A stretch of 44,561 nucleotides of DNA, taken from assembly GCF_009905545.1 (NCBI RefSeq), contig NZ_JAAALB010000047.1, forward strand, positions 1 to 44,561. Direction: 5' to 3'. Under the pieces are notes generated by a model that ran no database searches, had not been told where the DNA came from, and saw only the letters and a list, made by a program, of their open reading frames with translations. The DNA comes from Cellulophaga sp. BC115SP (lineage in GTDB: Bacteria > Bacteroidota > Bacteroidia > Cytophagales > Spirosomataceae). Made by a program: the position numbers and the translations under genes. Below are positions 9,398 through 18,459 of the stretch, piece after piece; the stretch's first letter is position 1, and each line of letters opens with the position of its first letter.

Positions 9398-9756
9398 TAC
9401 TGTCCTGTTGAGAGTAATACCAAAGTACAAGCTTCTTCTACGTCTATTCCTTTACTTTGTGCCAAAGTCTCAAACTCAGGGTTTTCTGTACCAGGATTAA
9501 ATACAATTCGTTTGGGATGCAAGCCCAGAATATAATCATAATATTCTGCCTGATGTTGTGGTCCGATATACATGGTAACTGTATCAATATTTTCCAATGC
9601 TGGAAAACCATTTTGGATAGGAATAGAAGCCACCTCTCCTTTTTTTATTCCTAAAAGCGCTACTTCGTGTCCGTGATTCAAAAGCATATTGGTTGCGATG
9701 TAGGCATATCTTGCAGTATTGGTCGTTGCGCCAATCACTAATGTTTTTTTTGCCAT
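9394..9756 (-). CDS. CoA-binding (Rossmann) domain protein
   Basis: The 120-residue single-domain protein matches the CoA_binding family (YccU-like). It opens with a nucleotide-binding strand-loop (KTLVIGATTNTARYAYIAT, residues 4-22) and continues with NHGHEVALLGIKKGEV and GLHPKRIVFNPGTENPEFE, which are characteristic of the fold. These proteins resemble the CoA-binding domain of succinyl-CoA synthetase, and their role is poorly known. It is cytoplasmic and monocistronic. Its 3' end is embedded in the E2 inverted repeat, while its 5' end faces the glycosidase gene divergently. Confidence 0.85.
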   Translation of the reverse strand: MAKKTLVIGATTNTARYAYIATNMLLNHGHEVALLGIKKGEVASIPIQNGFPALENIDTVTMYIGPQHQAEYYDYILGLHPKRIVFNPGTENPEFETLAQSKGIDVEEACTLVLLSTGQY

Positions 9757-9922
9757 AAGTATTTATATATCATTTGCTTACTCTACTACTTAAAGTAATA
9801 TCAAAGGCAAAAAATATGTAATTTTCAAGAATTTGTTTACTTTTAAAACAAATTTAAGAGAACTAATAGTTTCAGTATTGCTGACATTTGTTACGTTCCA
9901 TTATCCATTTTTATATTAATCT

Positions 9923-11965
9923 ATGAACATCCCAGATACACATGATGGTTTTTGCCAGCTTTGGGCAAACAATCAGCAGCACTTAATTGCGCCCTATCTC
10001 AATGGGCAAAGCCAATTCATACCACATCTTTTGCCCGAATTGGCGGTTAAGATTCCAACCGCCCAAATAGCTTATTTGCTAGAACGAAAGCTAGGGCAAG
10101 CAACTTTCTATCAAGCCATTAACCCCAACAATACCGTAGATAGCCCAGTTAAATCATTACCCGATGGACAATGGCTCAAAACGGTAAATATGGTCGGTAT
10201 CAATGTTCGAACGATTCAGAGTTTTTGGAATGTAGTAAAGTATTCTCTCACGCTGCCTGCTTCGCAATCTTCAATTCACTTGTTGCCAATTTGGGAATGC
10301 GGCGTGGTAGCAAGTTTGTATGGTATGGCTGGGTGGAATATCAATCCAGAGTTTTATGATGCCGAGTTGGCAAGCTATTATCCTCATTTGGATACTGTCG
10401 AAAAGCAATTAAAAGTGGTAGTCAACATACTTCATGCCTTAGGAAAAACAGTGGGTATGGATGTGATTCCGCATACCGACCGTTATTCGGAAATTGCGCT
10501 TGCCAATCCTCAGTATTTTGAATGGTTGCAACGAAAAGAATTTGAGATTTTAAACCATGAAGAAAATCTACATCTAAAAGTTCAAGAGCGTATTTTTGAG
10601 TTCTTACAACATGTAGGAGCTTCGGTAGAAATGCCTTATCCAGACAATGTGGAGGCTTTTTTTGATAATTCTCAAATCAGTGAATCAGATAGAATTTTAG
10701 TATTATTTGGTCAGAAAAAAGACCTTTGGGGACGAAACGGACGCCGTAATCAGTTTATAAGCTATTTGTTTGAAGAAGGTTATGAGCCTGTGCCTGCCAC
10801 TATGGCTCCACCCTATCGTGGTTTGGTAGTAGACCCACACGACGATGCAAAGACTGTTGATGAAGATGGTAGAGTATGGCGTGACTATGTGATTGCGAAA
10901 CCACAAAATATGTCTCGTGTCTTTGGTCCGTTAGGTAGATTTAAACTTCATGAGGCTAAAAACAATAATGCTGACTGGGAAATTGATTTTGAAAAACCAC
11001 GTATAGAAGTTTGGGAGTATGTAGCTAATCGTTACTTATCTTTTGCACTCGATTTCAATTTTGATTTTATGAGAGGCGATATGTCACACGTGCAGATGCG
11101 TCCAGAAGGTACGCCTAGTAACCCTGATTTGTATTACGATATTCATAAATATATCAAACACTTTATTCGTCAACATAAACCTTCGTTTGGATATTTTGCT
11201 GAAAGTTTCTTGGCTCCACCTAACGAAATGGCTTATGGCATCGAAGAAGAGCATTTGGAAGGCTCAGATACTGACTCTACCCTTGGCGACTTGCAGTCGA
11301 TGGTCGTAGGCTCAGCACGATTTATTGCAGAATTTGCACGTTATCATGAATTGGCACAAACTCGCAGTTTTGCGCCTAATTTTACCATCATGACCGCAGA
11401 CAAAGACGATCCGCGTTTTGATGAATTTTATCTTAAAGGAAACGAGTTGCGTCTTTTTCTGGCATTCTTTTTAACAGATATGCCATCGTACATGAGCTTA
11501 GGTTATGAACAGCGCGACCCGCATCCTATACCTGCTCCAAACGAAAATTATACCAAACTATATGTTTTCCAGCTCGATGAAGGACCAAAAGCGACCCATG
11601 GTCCATACATTTGGGGTAAAAATGGAGAATTATTCCATAATTTAGAGCAAATAAAAACAATCGCTGATCAACTAATGCCAGGTATTCTTCATCAAAAAAT
11701 ACAGTGGTTGATTAGCCCATCAGTAGAAAATCAACATAAGGTAATTGCTTGGAAAATTAAGGGAGATACCGACTACGTATTTCTTGCAAATCTAGATATT
11801 GAGCAAGATATTACAGCTATTGAGCTAAAAGGAGCATTAAACGGTACAGAACTCAAAAATATTTTTTCAACTTTTGCATCACCATTGCAAAATATTATGC
11901 AATCAAATGATGTGTTTATCGTTAATAGTCTATTGGCAGGAGAATGTAAGATTTTTAAATTATAA
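9923..11965 (+). CDS. Divergent alpha-amylase-family (GH13-like) glycosidase
   Basis: The 680-residue protein has no signal peptide and is presumably cytoplasmic. Four regions can be aligned by eye to GH13 TIM-barrel motifs: GMDVIPHTDRY (178-188, region I), FMRGDMSH (382-389, with D386 as nucleophile candidate, region II), YFAESF (424-429, E427 as acid/base candidate, region III) and MTADKDD (490-496, region IV). The usual DVVxNH, GFRxDxxxH and xxHD wordings are altered, and a long insertion lies between regions I and II. The C-terminal 100 residues look like a beta-sandwich domain. Such proteins could act on an internal alpha-glucan or a glucosyl ester, but no substrate can be named. It is a single gene with its own promoter region. 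Confidence 0.72.
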   Translation: MNIPDTHDGFCQLWANNQQHLIAPYLNGQSQFIPHLLPELAVKIPTAQIAYLLERKLGQATFYQAINPNNTVDSPVKSLPDGQWLKTVNMVGINVRTIQSFWNVVKYSLTLPASQSSIHLLPIWECGVVASLYGMAGWNINPEFYDAELASYYPHLDTVEKQLKVVVNILHALGKTVGMDVIPHTDRYSEIALANPQYFEWLQRKEFEILNHEENLHLKVQERIFEFLQHVGASVEMPYPDNVEAFFDNSQISESDRILVLFGQKKDLWGRNGRRNQFISYLFEEGYEPVPATMAPPYRGLVVDPHDDAKTVDEDGRVWRDYVIAKPQNMSRVFGPLGRFKLHEAKNNNADWEIDFEKPRIEVWEYVANRYLSFALDFNFDFMRGDMSHVQMRPEGTPSNPDLYYDIHKYIKHFIRQHKPSFGYFAESFLAPPNEMAYGIEEEHLEGSDTDSTLGDLQSMVVGSARFIAEFARYHELAQTRSFAPNFTIMTADKDDPRFDEFYLKGNELRLFLAFFLTDMPSYMSLGYEQRDPHPIPAPNENYTKLYVFQLDEGPKATHGPYIWGKNGELFHNLEQIKTIADQLMPGILHQKIQWLISPSVENQHKVIAWKIKGDTDYVFLANLDIEQDITAIELKGALNGTELKNIFSTFASPLQNIMQSNDVFIVNSLLAGECKIFKL

Positions 11966-12356
11966 GTAATTTTTAATTCTCTTTTTAATATATTTACTCA
12001 AGCAGTTCGTTATATTTATGACGAATTGCTTGAAACAAAATCACTGATTTTATAGTTATCCTAAAGTGCTATATTTGATTAGACCTAACCCGATAAAATG
12101 ACAAACTCTCGTAATCTTATTGTTGGATTGCTCGCTACAATAAATCAATTATCATTGACAATGCTTGATTTAAGGTTATTACATGAGGTTTACTAGTTGC
12201 ACTAGATGAGTAGCATACACCCTAAGCTTCAAGACGTTACCCTATAAATCATATTAATTACGTTACTTACTTTATAAAATTTAATTGATTAGAAACAAAC
12301 CAATTACACAATAGGTTTAGTCCATGTTATTTGTATAATCCTTAATCTTTACACCC
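11966..12356. other. Intergenic region, glycosidase to NUMOD4/HNH gene
   Basis: This 391-bp AT-rich gap holds a hairpin right after the glycosidase gene (11999-12032, listed separately). It also holds an exact TAnnTTTG box, TATATTTG at 12070-12077. If used, that box would give the NUMOD4/HNH gene a leader of about 270 bases, or drive a separate small transcript. No -33 TTG is seen at the right spacing. A 32-codon reading frame at 12098-12196 has no recognisable features. No tRNA or known riboswitch is recognisable. Confidence 0.5.
11999..12032 (+). terminator. Hairpin after the glycosidase gene
   Basis: A 12-bp stem, CAAGCAGTTCGT (11999-12010) / ACGAATTGCTTG (12021-12032), contains one G-T pair and has a 10-base loop. 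It begins 33 bases after the stop. The downstream tail is A-rich rather than T-rich, so it is a weaker terminator candidate, or one that protects the 3' end of the transcript. Confidence 0.5.
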
Positions 12357-12953
12357 ATGACAGAAAAGAAAACAGCGTTGAAAATCAACAAAATCAGTAG
12401 TTTCTGGAACGAGAAATGGGTGGATATTCCGTTCACTGAAGTAGAAAATCCTCCTCGTTATCAGGTATCCAACTATGGAAGACTTAAAAGTTTCCAAAAT
12501 GACCCTGTAAATGGCGAAATTATTGCTGGCTCCAAAATACAAGGATATAAGTCTTTGAATATCAGAGCAAAAGGCAATAAGTCTTTAAATCGCTATGTAC
12601 ATAAACTTGTAGCTGAGTTCTTCTTGAAAAAAGACTCAGATGAAAAGAAATTTGTCGTCCACCTTGATCACGACAAGCTTAACAACCACTGGGAAAATTT
12701 GAAATGGGTAACACGTGATGAAATGACCATTCATAATCGTGACAATCCAGCCGTGAGAGACAAAGTAATTCCAAGAAGAACTAAAAACTATAAGCTCACA
12801 GAAAGTAAGGTTTTGATGATTAAAAAGATGCTTCGCTCAGACAAAAACCGTCTGAAAATGATTGCAAAGCAATTTGGCATCACTCACACTCAACTCAATC
12901 GCATTCGTTCTGGTGAAAACTGGGGCCATGTAAAGTTGGATGATGAAAAATAA
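12357..12953 (+). CDS. NUMOD4 - HNH endonuclease - HTH protein
   Basis: The 198-residue protein combines three modules found in phage and intron homing endonucleases. These are a NUMOD4 DNA-contact motif (about 18-65: W..IPFTEVENPPRYQVSNYGRLKSF), an HNH nuclease core (about 80-125: YVHKLVAEFF, HLDHDKLNNHWENLKWV, with His102 and the NN at 109-110) and a C-terminal helix-turn-helix of the NUMOD1 kind (ITHTQLNRIRSGENWGHV, about 175-192). It is free-standing, not inside an intron or a prophage here. Base composition looks like the neighbours. It may be a domesticated DNA-binding protein or a solitary homing nuclease. The stop codon overlaps the shared terminator at 12951. Confidence 0.83.
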   Translation: MTEKKTALKINKISSFWNEKWVDIPFTEVENPPRYQVSNYGRLKSFQNDPVNGEIIAGSKIQGYKSLNIRAKGNKSLNRYVHKLVAEFFLKKDSDEKKFVVHLDHDKLNNHWENLKWVTRDEMTIHNRDNPAVRDKVIPRRTKNYKLTESKVLMIKKMLRSDKNRLKMIAKQFGITHTQLNRIRSGENWGHVKLDDEK

Positions 12954-12987
12954 AAAGCGGTCGGAGATTAACTCCGACCGCTTTTTA
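12951..12987. terminator. Bidirectional terminator, GCGGTCGG type
   Basis: The perfect 15-bp stem AAAAAGCGGTCGGAG (12952-12966) / CTCCGACCGCTTTTT (12972-12986) has a 5-base loop, with A and T runs on both sides. It lies between the convergent HNH and histidine-kinase genes and overlaps the HNH stop codon, so it must end both transcripts. Its GCGGTCG core recurs in the terminators at 28301 and 40151. Confidence 0.9.
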
Positions 12988-13002
12988 TTTTTATAGATCG
13001 TA

Positions 13003-16000
13003 TTATTGATTCAAAGGCAAGGTAAAGTAGAATGTTGAACCTGAGCTAGTTTGCGTCTCGAACCAAATGCTACCTTTGGCATTATCAACAACCCATTTTG
13101 CTAAGGCAAGTCCTACACCAGAGCCTTGTTCCTTCGTACTAAAATCAAGCATAAAAATTTTACTACGGTCTTCTTCAGGGATACCTATACCGTTATCGGT
13201 TACACTAAACGTTATAGCCTCGATTCCTCTTATGAGACGTACCGTAATAATCGGACTACGATGTGAAGGCACTGATTGAATCGCATTTACAATCAAATTT
13301 TTGATAATATTCCCCGTAAGATGTCTATCGCCTACCACGTAAATCGAATTGGCAGGAATATCCTTAATCAAGCGAATAGTTTTATCCTCTAAGAATAAAT
13401 TAATCACCATAGTTGCTTCTGCCACTATGTCAAAGACTTCCTTCTTAGGAATAGGCATTCGAGCAAAATCTGAGAAAGAGTTGGCAATGTATGATAGATT
13501 ATCTATCTGACCTGTTAATGAATCTATTTGGTCTTTTATTTGAACAGCATCAATCGTTACCCCACGTGAAAGCTTATGTTGCAATAATTGCAAAGATAAC
13601 TTCATTGGCGTCAAAGGGTTCTTGATTTCGTGCGCTACCTGTTTTGCCATTTGTTGCCACGCCGACTGCTTATTTGAATCTGCCAAAGCAATTTTTGACT
13701 CCTCCAACTTGATAAGCATTTGATTATACGCTTTTATCAAAACGCCTATTTCATCGTCCGAACGCCAACTCAATGCTTCATTGGTTTTACTCAAATCTAT
13801 TTTCCGTAGTTTATTCGTAATAATCCGTAATGGAACAGTAAGAGCATTCGAAGCAAAGAATGACAAGAGTAACAAGATTACAAAAATGGTAGTAAAGGCA
13901 TTTAATAACGAACCGATTACAGCACTTACTTCTTTCTCATACCACACTTTTGCGTCATAAAAAGGAATACTGATAATACCTAATAAGCGACCTTCGTTGG
14001 AGCGCATACCTAGAAATGAATTGGTAAATGTTAGATTACCCAATTGTTCACTCAAACTTACTTTTAGTTCTTTTTCTTCTATCAACTTGGTATAAGCCAA
14101 TGGATTCAAGTATTTTGAAACCATGTTAGTTTGATAGATTAAGTTTTTATTGGTTGCTAATAACTTTCCTGTTGTATCAAAAATGCTGACGAACTTCTTA
14201 CTATTCGAAACAATTTTTGTCAAGGTATCAGATAGGAACTCTTCACTCATTTTGCCTTGAGCATATTTTTCCACCGCTGGCCAAACGCTAATACTGACAT
14301 TTTCGGTCTGACTCAAATATGACTGCGATTGACTTTCGGCCAATTTTGTTCCAATAATACTCAGGGTTATCCCTACCACTAATATCAGCGGAAGCAAAAA
14401 CGCAACATTCAAATAAATTTGTATTTTAGTTGCCAAACTTACATTCATGCGGGTAAAACCATATCTAACCGAATACAGTAGCATCACACAAATAATAGTG
14501 ACAACTAACACTAAAAACAAGAATGAAAAGTTAGAATATAACCCAGAAGGAGTCATTTCTTCGGAAGAAACAATAATCTTTCGATTGTTTTTACCTGTTA
14601 CACCTAAGTGTTTGTAGCCGCTGTTGGTAAGTCCTTCGGTAAATAAGAGAGGGTTATTCAGGATAGACAAAGGCATTTTACGCTCATAATTATACCCCTT
14701 TCCACCAGAATTGACGATATGTCCATTTTCATATACGGCAAAACTAAAGTTACCAAGTTCCAACTGAGAACCATCCGACGTTGTCAAATCAGAAAAGGCA
14801 TCTTTTGTGATACCATCTCTTTCTCGAAGATCCAAAACGATATACCCTACTTTTTCATCAAAATTGGTTGCCAAAGGAATAAACTCAACATATTGCTTTA
14901 CAAACCCATTGCGCGGTTCGTTGATAAAAAACAAGTCAGGATAATTGGTTTTATATTTAGGCTTGTTATACTCTTTTTCATACATAGCATAACTTGAAGA
15001 GCCATCTACGTTAGATAGTGAATTGCCTGATGGGTCAAATACGGATATTTCCACATCATAGTAATCAAAATAGTTGTCTAACAGAGATTTTTTGAAGTAA
15101 TTCTGTACTTCTTCTCGTGGCAAAACAGCTTTTCGTGCAATTTTCAATAGGGCTGTATCTTCTTTAACTTGGGTAATAAGTTTGCTCAATAGAAACTCCC
15201 CTATCTCATCGTTTTCGGCCAAGTACTTTTTCCCTAATTGTTGTTTCATGACCAAGTCTCTCCGAATGGCCTGCTTATAGACTACATTGGTAGCCATAGC
15301 CGCACAAATAATCGATGCCGAAAAGAAATAAATCGTAGTTTGGTATCTAAAAGTATAGAGATAACGAGGAAACTGCATCCAACAAATCAGCCCAATATAC
15401 AACCCATGCAAGCTCAATACACCTATTCCGATGTCCAACAGCAAAGCCCAAAACACCATACAAAGCAAGGATACCACAAACAATAAGCCCATGTAAATCA
15501 GTGGTTTTGTCAAACGCAAAAGCTTGATAAACAAATTTATGAGCACATGCGTTGCCAGGAAATACACTAAGCTCACCAGCAAAAAGATACCAATACAAGA
15601 AGTTTTGAGGGGTCTGTCCCAAAAATCAATACTTAAGGATAGGTCTAGTCGGTACTGAGAAAAGATATATATATTGACTAAAACAAAATAGAGGCTTTTG
15701 TAAATATAGAAACTCAAAAAGACAAGAATGCTAGCAATGGTTATTTTTAGACTTTGCGAAACGTGCATTACCCAAAGATAAAATTTCATTTTGTAGTAAT
15801 AATTCACCAAGTATAACAATAAGAAAAACACTACAATCAAATTGAGCATTAAATCACCTAGAGAAGGTACAACAGCAGATGACGCATAAAATTTGGGATT
15901 GAACAAGTTACTTTCATAGAAAATAAACGGCAAGGAATAAAACAACATTACCCCTCTCAAACCCAATAAAAAAACACCCAAAAGCACAAAGGCTTTTTCA

Positions 16001-16749
16001 TATTGATGCTCGTGATTGAATACCCAAATCACACTCAACACAAATACTGTCAATAAAAACAGCCCTAATACACCAAGCACAATCACATTGACAGGAATGG
16101 ATTGATTTTTTAAGCTATCCGCCTTAGGCGGTGTAACAACAAATAAGAATATCTGATCTTCGGTATGGATATTTAAGTGTGGATTATTAGACTTTTCTAC
16201 ACTTAAATTTTGTGGGTCAATCGAAAAAATAGCAGGGTTATAGGTAGACTTCAGATGATTGGTCTCTGATTCGTATAAGCGAAATAGTTCTATTAGTGAA
16301 AATATTTCATACTCGCCTGTTTGCCCATGATTTACCACAAATTTATTCCTGTCTATTTCAAAAGAACGAGCCGTATAAGTTCCTCTTACTTTTTCATATT
16401 CAGGGACAAATCTTGAGTCTGACCAATAAATCAGTTCGTGGTTCTTGAAAATAAAATATGGATGTGACGCCTGAAAAGCAAATTGAGAGAATTGTGGCTT
16501 AGGTCCTAATGTTTGTAGCGTAGCGATTATTTTTCGTAAATCTTCCTGCGAAACATTTACCTCTTCCTGTACCTTTTGCTGAACGTCATACAAGTACTTA
16601 TCCTCGGTGGCGCTTACGGGTCCCTTTTCACTTAAAAAATAGACTAAAAAGGCCAAGCCAAAAGTCAGCAAAGCCAGTCCAAGAAATATTTTTCTCTTTT
16701 GTACTATAAATCGTATGAAGGATTGTAAATGTATTACCATGTATGACAA
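13003..16749 (-). CDS. Very large membrane sensor histidine kinase, NtrY-like
   Basis: This 1248-residue orphan kinase is far larger than typical NtrY (about 750). In order it has: TM helix 20-40; an extracytoplasmic region (40-215); a block of about eight TM helices (218-495); a second extracytoplasmic region (500-735); TM 740-760 and 775-800; a third sensory region (805-940); TM 945-968; HAMP (about 969-1015); HisKA with H1040 in AHEIKNPLTPMKLS; and a HATPase domain with N-box NLIVNA (1151-1156), G1 DNGIGI (1195-1200) and G2 GSGVGLAL (1209-1216). The HEIKNPLTPMKLS wording is that of the NtrY group. No response regulator is adjacent. M4 (codon at 16738-16740) is an equally good start. It probably senses envelope state, but the signal is unknown. 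Confidence 0.9.
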   Translation of the reverse strand: MSYMVIHLQSFIRFIVQKRKIFLGLALLTFGLAFLVYFLSEKGPVSATEDKYLYDVQQKVQEEVNVSQEDLRKIIATLQTLGPKPQFSQFAFQASHPYFIFKNHELIYWSDSRFVPEYEKVRGTYTARSFEIDRNKFVVNHGQTGEYEIFSLIELFRLYESETNHLKSTYNPAIFSIDPQNLSVEKSNNPHLNIHTEDQIFLFVVTPPKADSLKNQSIPVNVIVLGVLGLFLLTVFVLSVIWVFNHEHQYEKAFVLLGVFLLGLRGVMLFYSLPFIFYESNLFNPKFYASSAVVPSLGDLMLNLIVVFFLLLYLVNYYYKMKFYLWVMHVSQSLKITIASILVFLSFYIYKSLYFVLVNIYIFSQYRLDLSLSIDFWDRPLKTSCIGIFLLVSLVYFLATHVLINLFIKLLRLTKPLIYMGLLFVVSLLCMVFWALLLDIGIGVLSLHGLYIGLICWMQFPRYLYTFRYQTTIYFFSASIICAAMATNVVYKQAIRRDLVMKQQLGKKYLAENDEIGEFLLSKLITQVKEDTALLKIARKAVLPREEVQNYFKKSLLDNYFDYYDVEISVFDPSGNSLSNVDGSSSYAMYEKEYNKPKYKTNYPDLFFINEPRNGFVKQYVEFIPLATNFDEKVGYIVLDLRERDGITKDAFSDLTTSDGSQLELGNFSFAVYENGHIVNSGGKGYNYERKMPLSILNNPLLFTEGLTNSGYKHLGVTGKNNRKIIVSSEEMTPSGLYSNFSFLFLVLVVTIICVMLLYSVRYGFTRMNVSLATKIQIYLNVAFLLPLILVVGITLSIIGTKLAESQSQSYLSQTENVSISVWPAVEKYAQGKMSEEFLSDTLTKIVSNSKKFVSIFDTTGKLLATNKNLIYQTNMVSKYLNPLAYTKLIEEKELKVSLSEQLGNLTFTNSFLGMRSNEGRLLGIISIPFYDAKVWYEKEVSAVIGSLLNAFTTIFVILLLLSFFASNALTVPLRIITNKLRKIDLSKTNEALSWRSDDEIGVLIKAYNQMLIKLEESKIALADSNKQSAWQQMAKQVAHEIKNPLTPMKLSLQLLQHKLSRGVTIDAVQIKDQIDSLTGQIDNLSYIANSFSDFARMPIPKKEVFDIVAEATMVINLFLEDKTIRLIKDIPANSIYVVGDRHLTGNIIKNLIVNAIQSVPSHRSPIITVRLIRGIEAITFSVTDNGIGIPEEDRSKIFMLDFSTKEQGSGVGLALAKWVVDNAKGSIWFETQTSSGSTFYFTLPLNQ

Positions 16750-16794
16750 TTATCTCTTATAGGAATTTTGCAATGAATTTAGATTCTATTGTCT

Positions 16795-16802
16795 CAAAAA
16801 TA
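16795..16802 (-). promoter_or_regulatory. Candidate -7 box for the histidine kinase
   Basis: On the minus strand these bases read TATTTTTG, an exact TAnnTTTG match, about 45 bases before the kinase start. No TTG is found at -33 spacing. It is a consensus match only, in AT-rich DNA, so chance is possible. Confidence 0.35.
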
Positions 16803-16888
16803 AGCAAGTAACTTGGATTCTTTGAGTAATTCACGATGAAACTGTTTAAATGGTTTTGAAAACCGCTTTTCTTTTATGAATTAGCATT

Positions 16889-16921
16889 AAAAAAAAGAGG
16901 CAGGCTCCAAGAAGCCTACCT
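16889..16921 (-). terminator. Terminator after metF
   Basis: On the minus strand this is a 9-bp stem with one mismatch (arms 16913-16921 and 16898-16906), a 6-base loop and a run of eight T (the A run 16889-16896). It lies 25 bases beyond the metF stop. It isolates metF from the histidine kinase downstream. Confidence 0.85.
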
Positions 16922-16946
16922 TTCCTTTAGTTTTTATTTGCTATTT

Positions 16947-17900
16947 TTAAAAAATTGCTTGAGCAATTTTTTGAGTACTTTCTGATTTTGACATGGTGTA
17001 AAAATGTAAAATCGGCGCACCAAAATCCATCAACTCTTTACATTGTTGAATACACCATTCGATACCCACTTGTTTGACATCTTTATCCGATTTACAGGCA
17101 TTTACCGCATTCACTAAATCAATCGGAATATCCAAATGAAATATTCTCGGCAATACTGTCAACTGCTTACGAGTTGCCAAAGGTTTAAGTCCTGGAATAA
17201 TAGGAACGTTGATTCCTTCTTCACGGCATTTTTTCACAAAATCAAAATACTTTTGATTGTCAAAAAACATTTGAGTGACGATATAATCAGCTCCTAATGC
17301 AACTTTTCTTCTCAAATACTCAAAGTCGACTTGGAAATTGGGAGCTTCAAAATGCTTTTCGGGATAACCTGCCACACCAATACAAAAGTTTGTTGGCGCA
17401 CTTTCGGTTTCCTCATGCAAAAGCTTTCCTTGATTCATACTTACAACTTGCTCAAGTAATTCACTAGCGTAAGCATGACCTCCTTTTTCTGGCACAAAGG
17501 CAGCATTGCCTTTCACAGGGTCGCCACGTAGCACCAATACATTATCGATACCGATATAGTGTAAGTCAAACAAAAAGTCTTCGGTTTCTTCCTGCGTAAA
17601 TCCTCCACAAATCACGTGTGGCACAGCATCTACCTTGAATCTGTTCATAATAGAAGCACAGATTCCGACCGTTCCCGGGCGTTTACGAGTAGGGATTTTC
17701 TCGATTCTTCCATTGATGACCTTCTCAATAAATTCTTCTCGGTGATAGGTAACTTCGATAAAAGGAGGCTGAAACTCCATCAAAGGCTCAATATTATTCA
17801 TCAATGTTTGAATACTTTCACCTTTTACAGGTGGAATAATCTCAATTGAGAAAAGTGTTTTCCCTTTTGCTTCCTCTATATATTTGGTAATTTTCGTCAT
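16947..17900 (-). CDS. metF: 5,10-methylenetetrahydrofolate reductase
   Basis: The 317-residue flavoenzyme reduces methylene-THF to methyl-THF, the methyl donor for MetH, which is encoded at 36296-40066 in this window. Family marks are FSIEIIPPVKGES (17-29, with the catalytic Glu of the FE.xPP strand), EVTYH (49-53), VLRGDPVKG (about 128-136), ALGADYIVTQMFFD (about 204-217) and PIIPGLKPL (about 236-244). The length is close to E. coli MetF (296). It lies 26 bp downstream of the small gene at 17927-18220 and shares its transcript. The terminator is at 16889-16921. Confidence 0.95.
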   Translation of the reverse strand: MTKITKYIEEAKGKTLFSIEIIPPVKGESIQTLMNNIEPLMEFQPPFIEVTYHREEFIEKVINGRIEKIPTRKRPGTVGICASIMNRFKVDAVPHVICGGFTQEETEDFLFDLHYIGIDNVLVLRGDPVKGNAAFVPEKGGHAYASELLEQVVSMNQGKLLHEETESAPTNFCIGVAGYPEKHFEAPNFQVDFEYLRRKVALGADYIVTQMFFDNQKYFDFVKKCREEGINVPIIPGLKPLATRKQLTVLPRIFHLDIPIDLVNAVNACKSDKDVKQVGIEWCIQQCKELMDFGAPILHFYTMSKSESTQKIAQAIF

Positions 17901-17926
17901 TTGTAAGTCGTAATTAAAAATTAAAT

Positions 17927-18220
17927 CTATCGTTGTAGTTCAACCACTAAGTTTTCCCATTCTTTTTCTAATGAATAGGACGGCATTTTGGACTTGGCAC
18001 GTGAGTACCAATAGTTGGCATTCCAATTGTCGCCTTCCTTACGATGCAGATAGGCGTGTAAGCGGTCATAGGGTTGACTTCCTTCGTTTGACTGAGCTAT
18101 TTCGTGTGCAGATTCCCAATCGCCCTTTGCATCATACCAAAGTGCTTTCAGAAATATATTACAATCTTGCGGAGGAAATTCTTCCGACAAGGTACTTTTC
18201 AAATAAGAGGCTGTAATCAT
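17927..18220 (-). CDS. Conserved small protein, TPR-like, upstream of metF
   Basis: This 97-residue soluble protein has no named function. The phrases LKALWYDAKGDWESAHEIAQ (24-43) and DRLHAYLHRKEGDNWNANYWYSRA (52-75) look like one and a half helical (TPR/SEL1-like) repeats. I recall a similarly worded family of uncharacterised proteins in many proteobacteria and Bacteroidota, which argues that it is real. It precedes metF by 26 bp on the same strand, so a joint transcript is likely, but a link to folate metabolism is not shown. Confidence 0.8.
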   Translation of the reverse strand: MITASYLKSTLSEEFPPQDCNIFLKALWYDAKGDWESAHEIAQSNEGSQPYDRLHAYLHRKEGDNWNANYWYSRAKSKMPSYSLEKEWENLVVELQR

Positions 18221-18459
18221 TGTTGTGTATAGGATTCCATTTTGAAGCTGGAAAGTTACGCTATATGGTCAATTCAATAAAATATTTTTCAGAAAATCTG
18301 ATTGCAACTATTAAATTTGGCATAAAAGGAATTCTATCCCTTCCTTGACTTTTGCACACTTTTTTGTACCTTGTTTATGAGACTTTCACACATAAACACG
18401 TCATAAGCTTACTAATTGACTTTTAAATTTATTTGAACCTTTAATATTCAATCCGAACC

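Noticed and set aside
12098-12196. 32-codon ATG frame upstream of the NUMOD4/HNH gene
   Set aside because: Too short to judge, with no recognised motif. It could be a leader peptide, but nothing in the sequence supports that.
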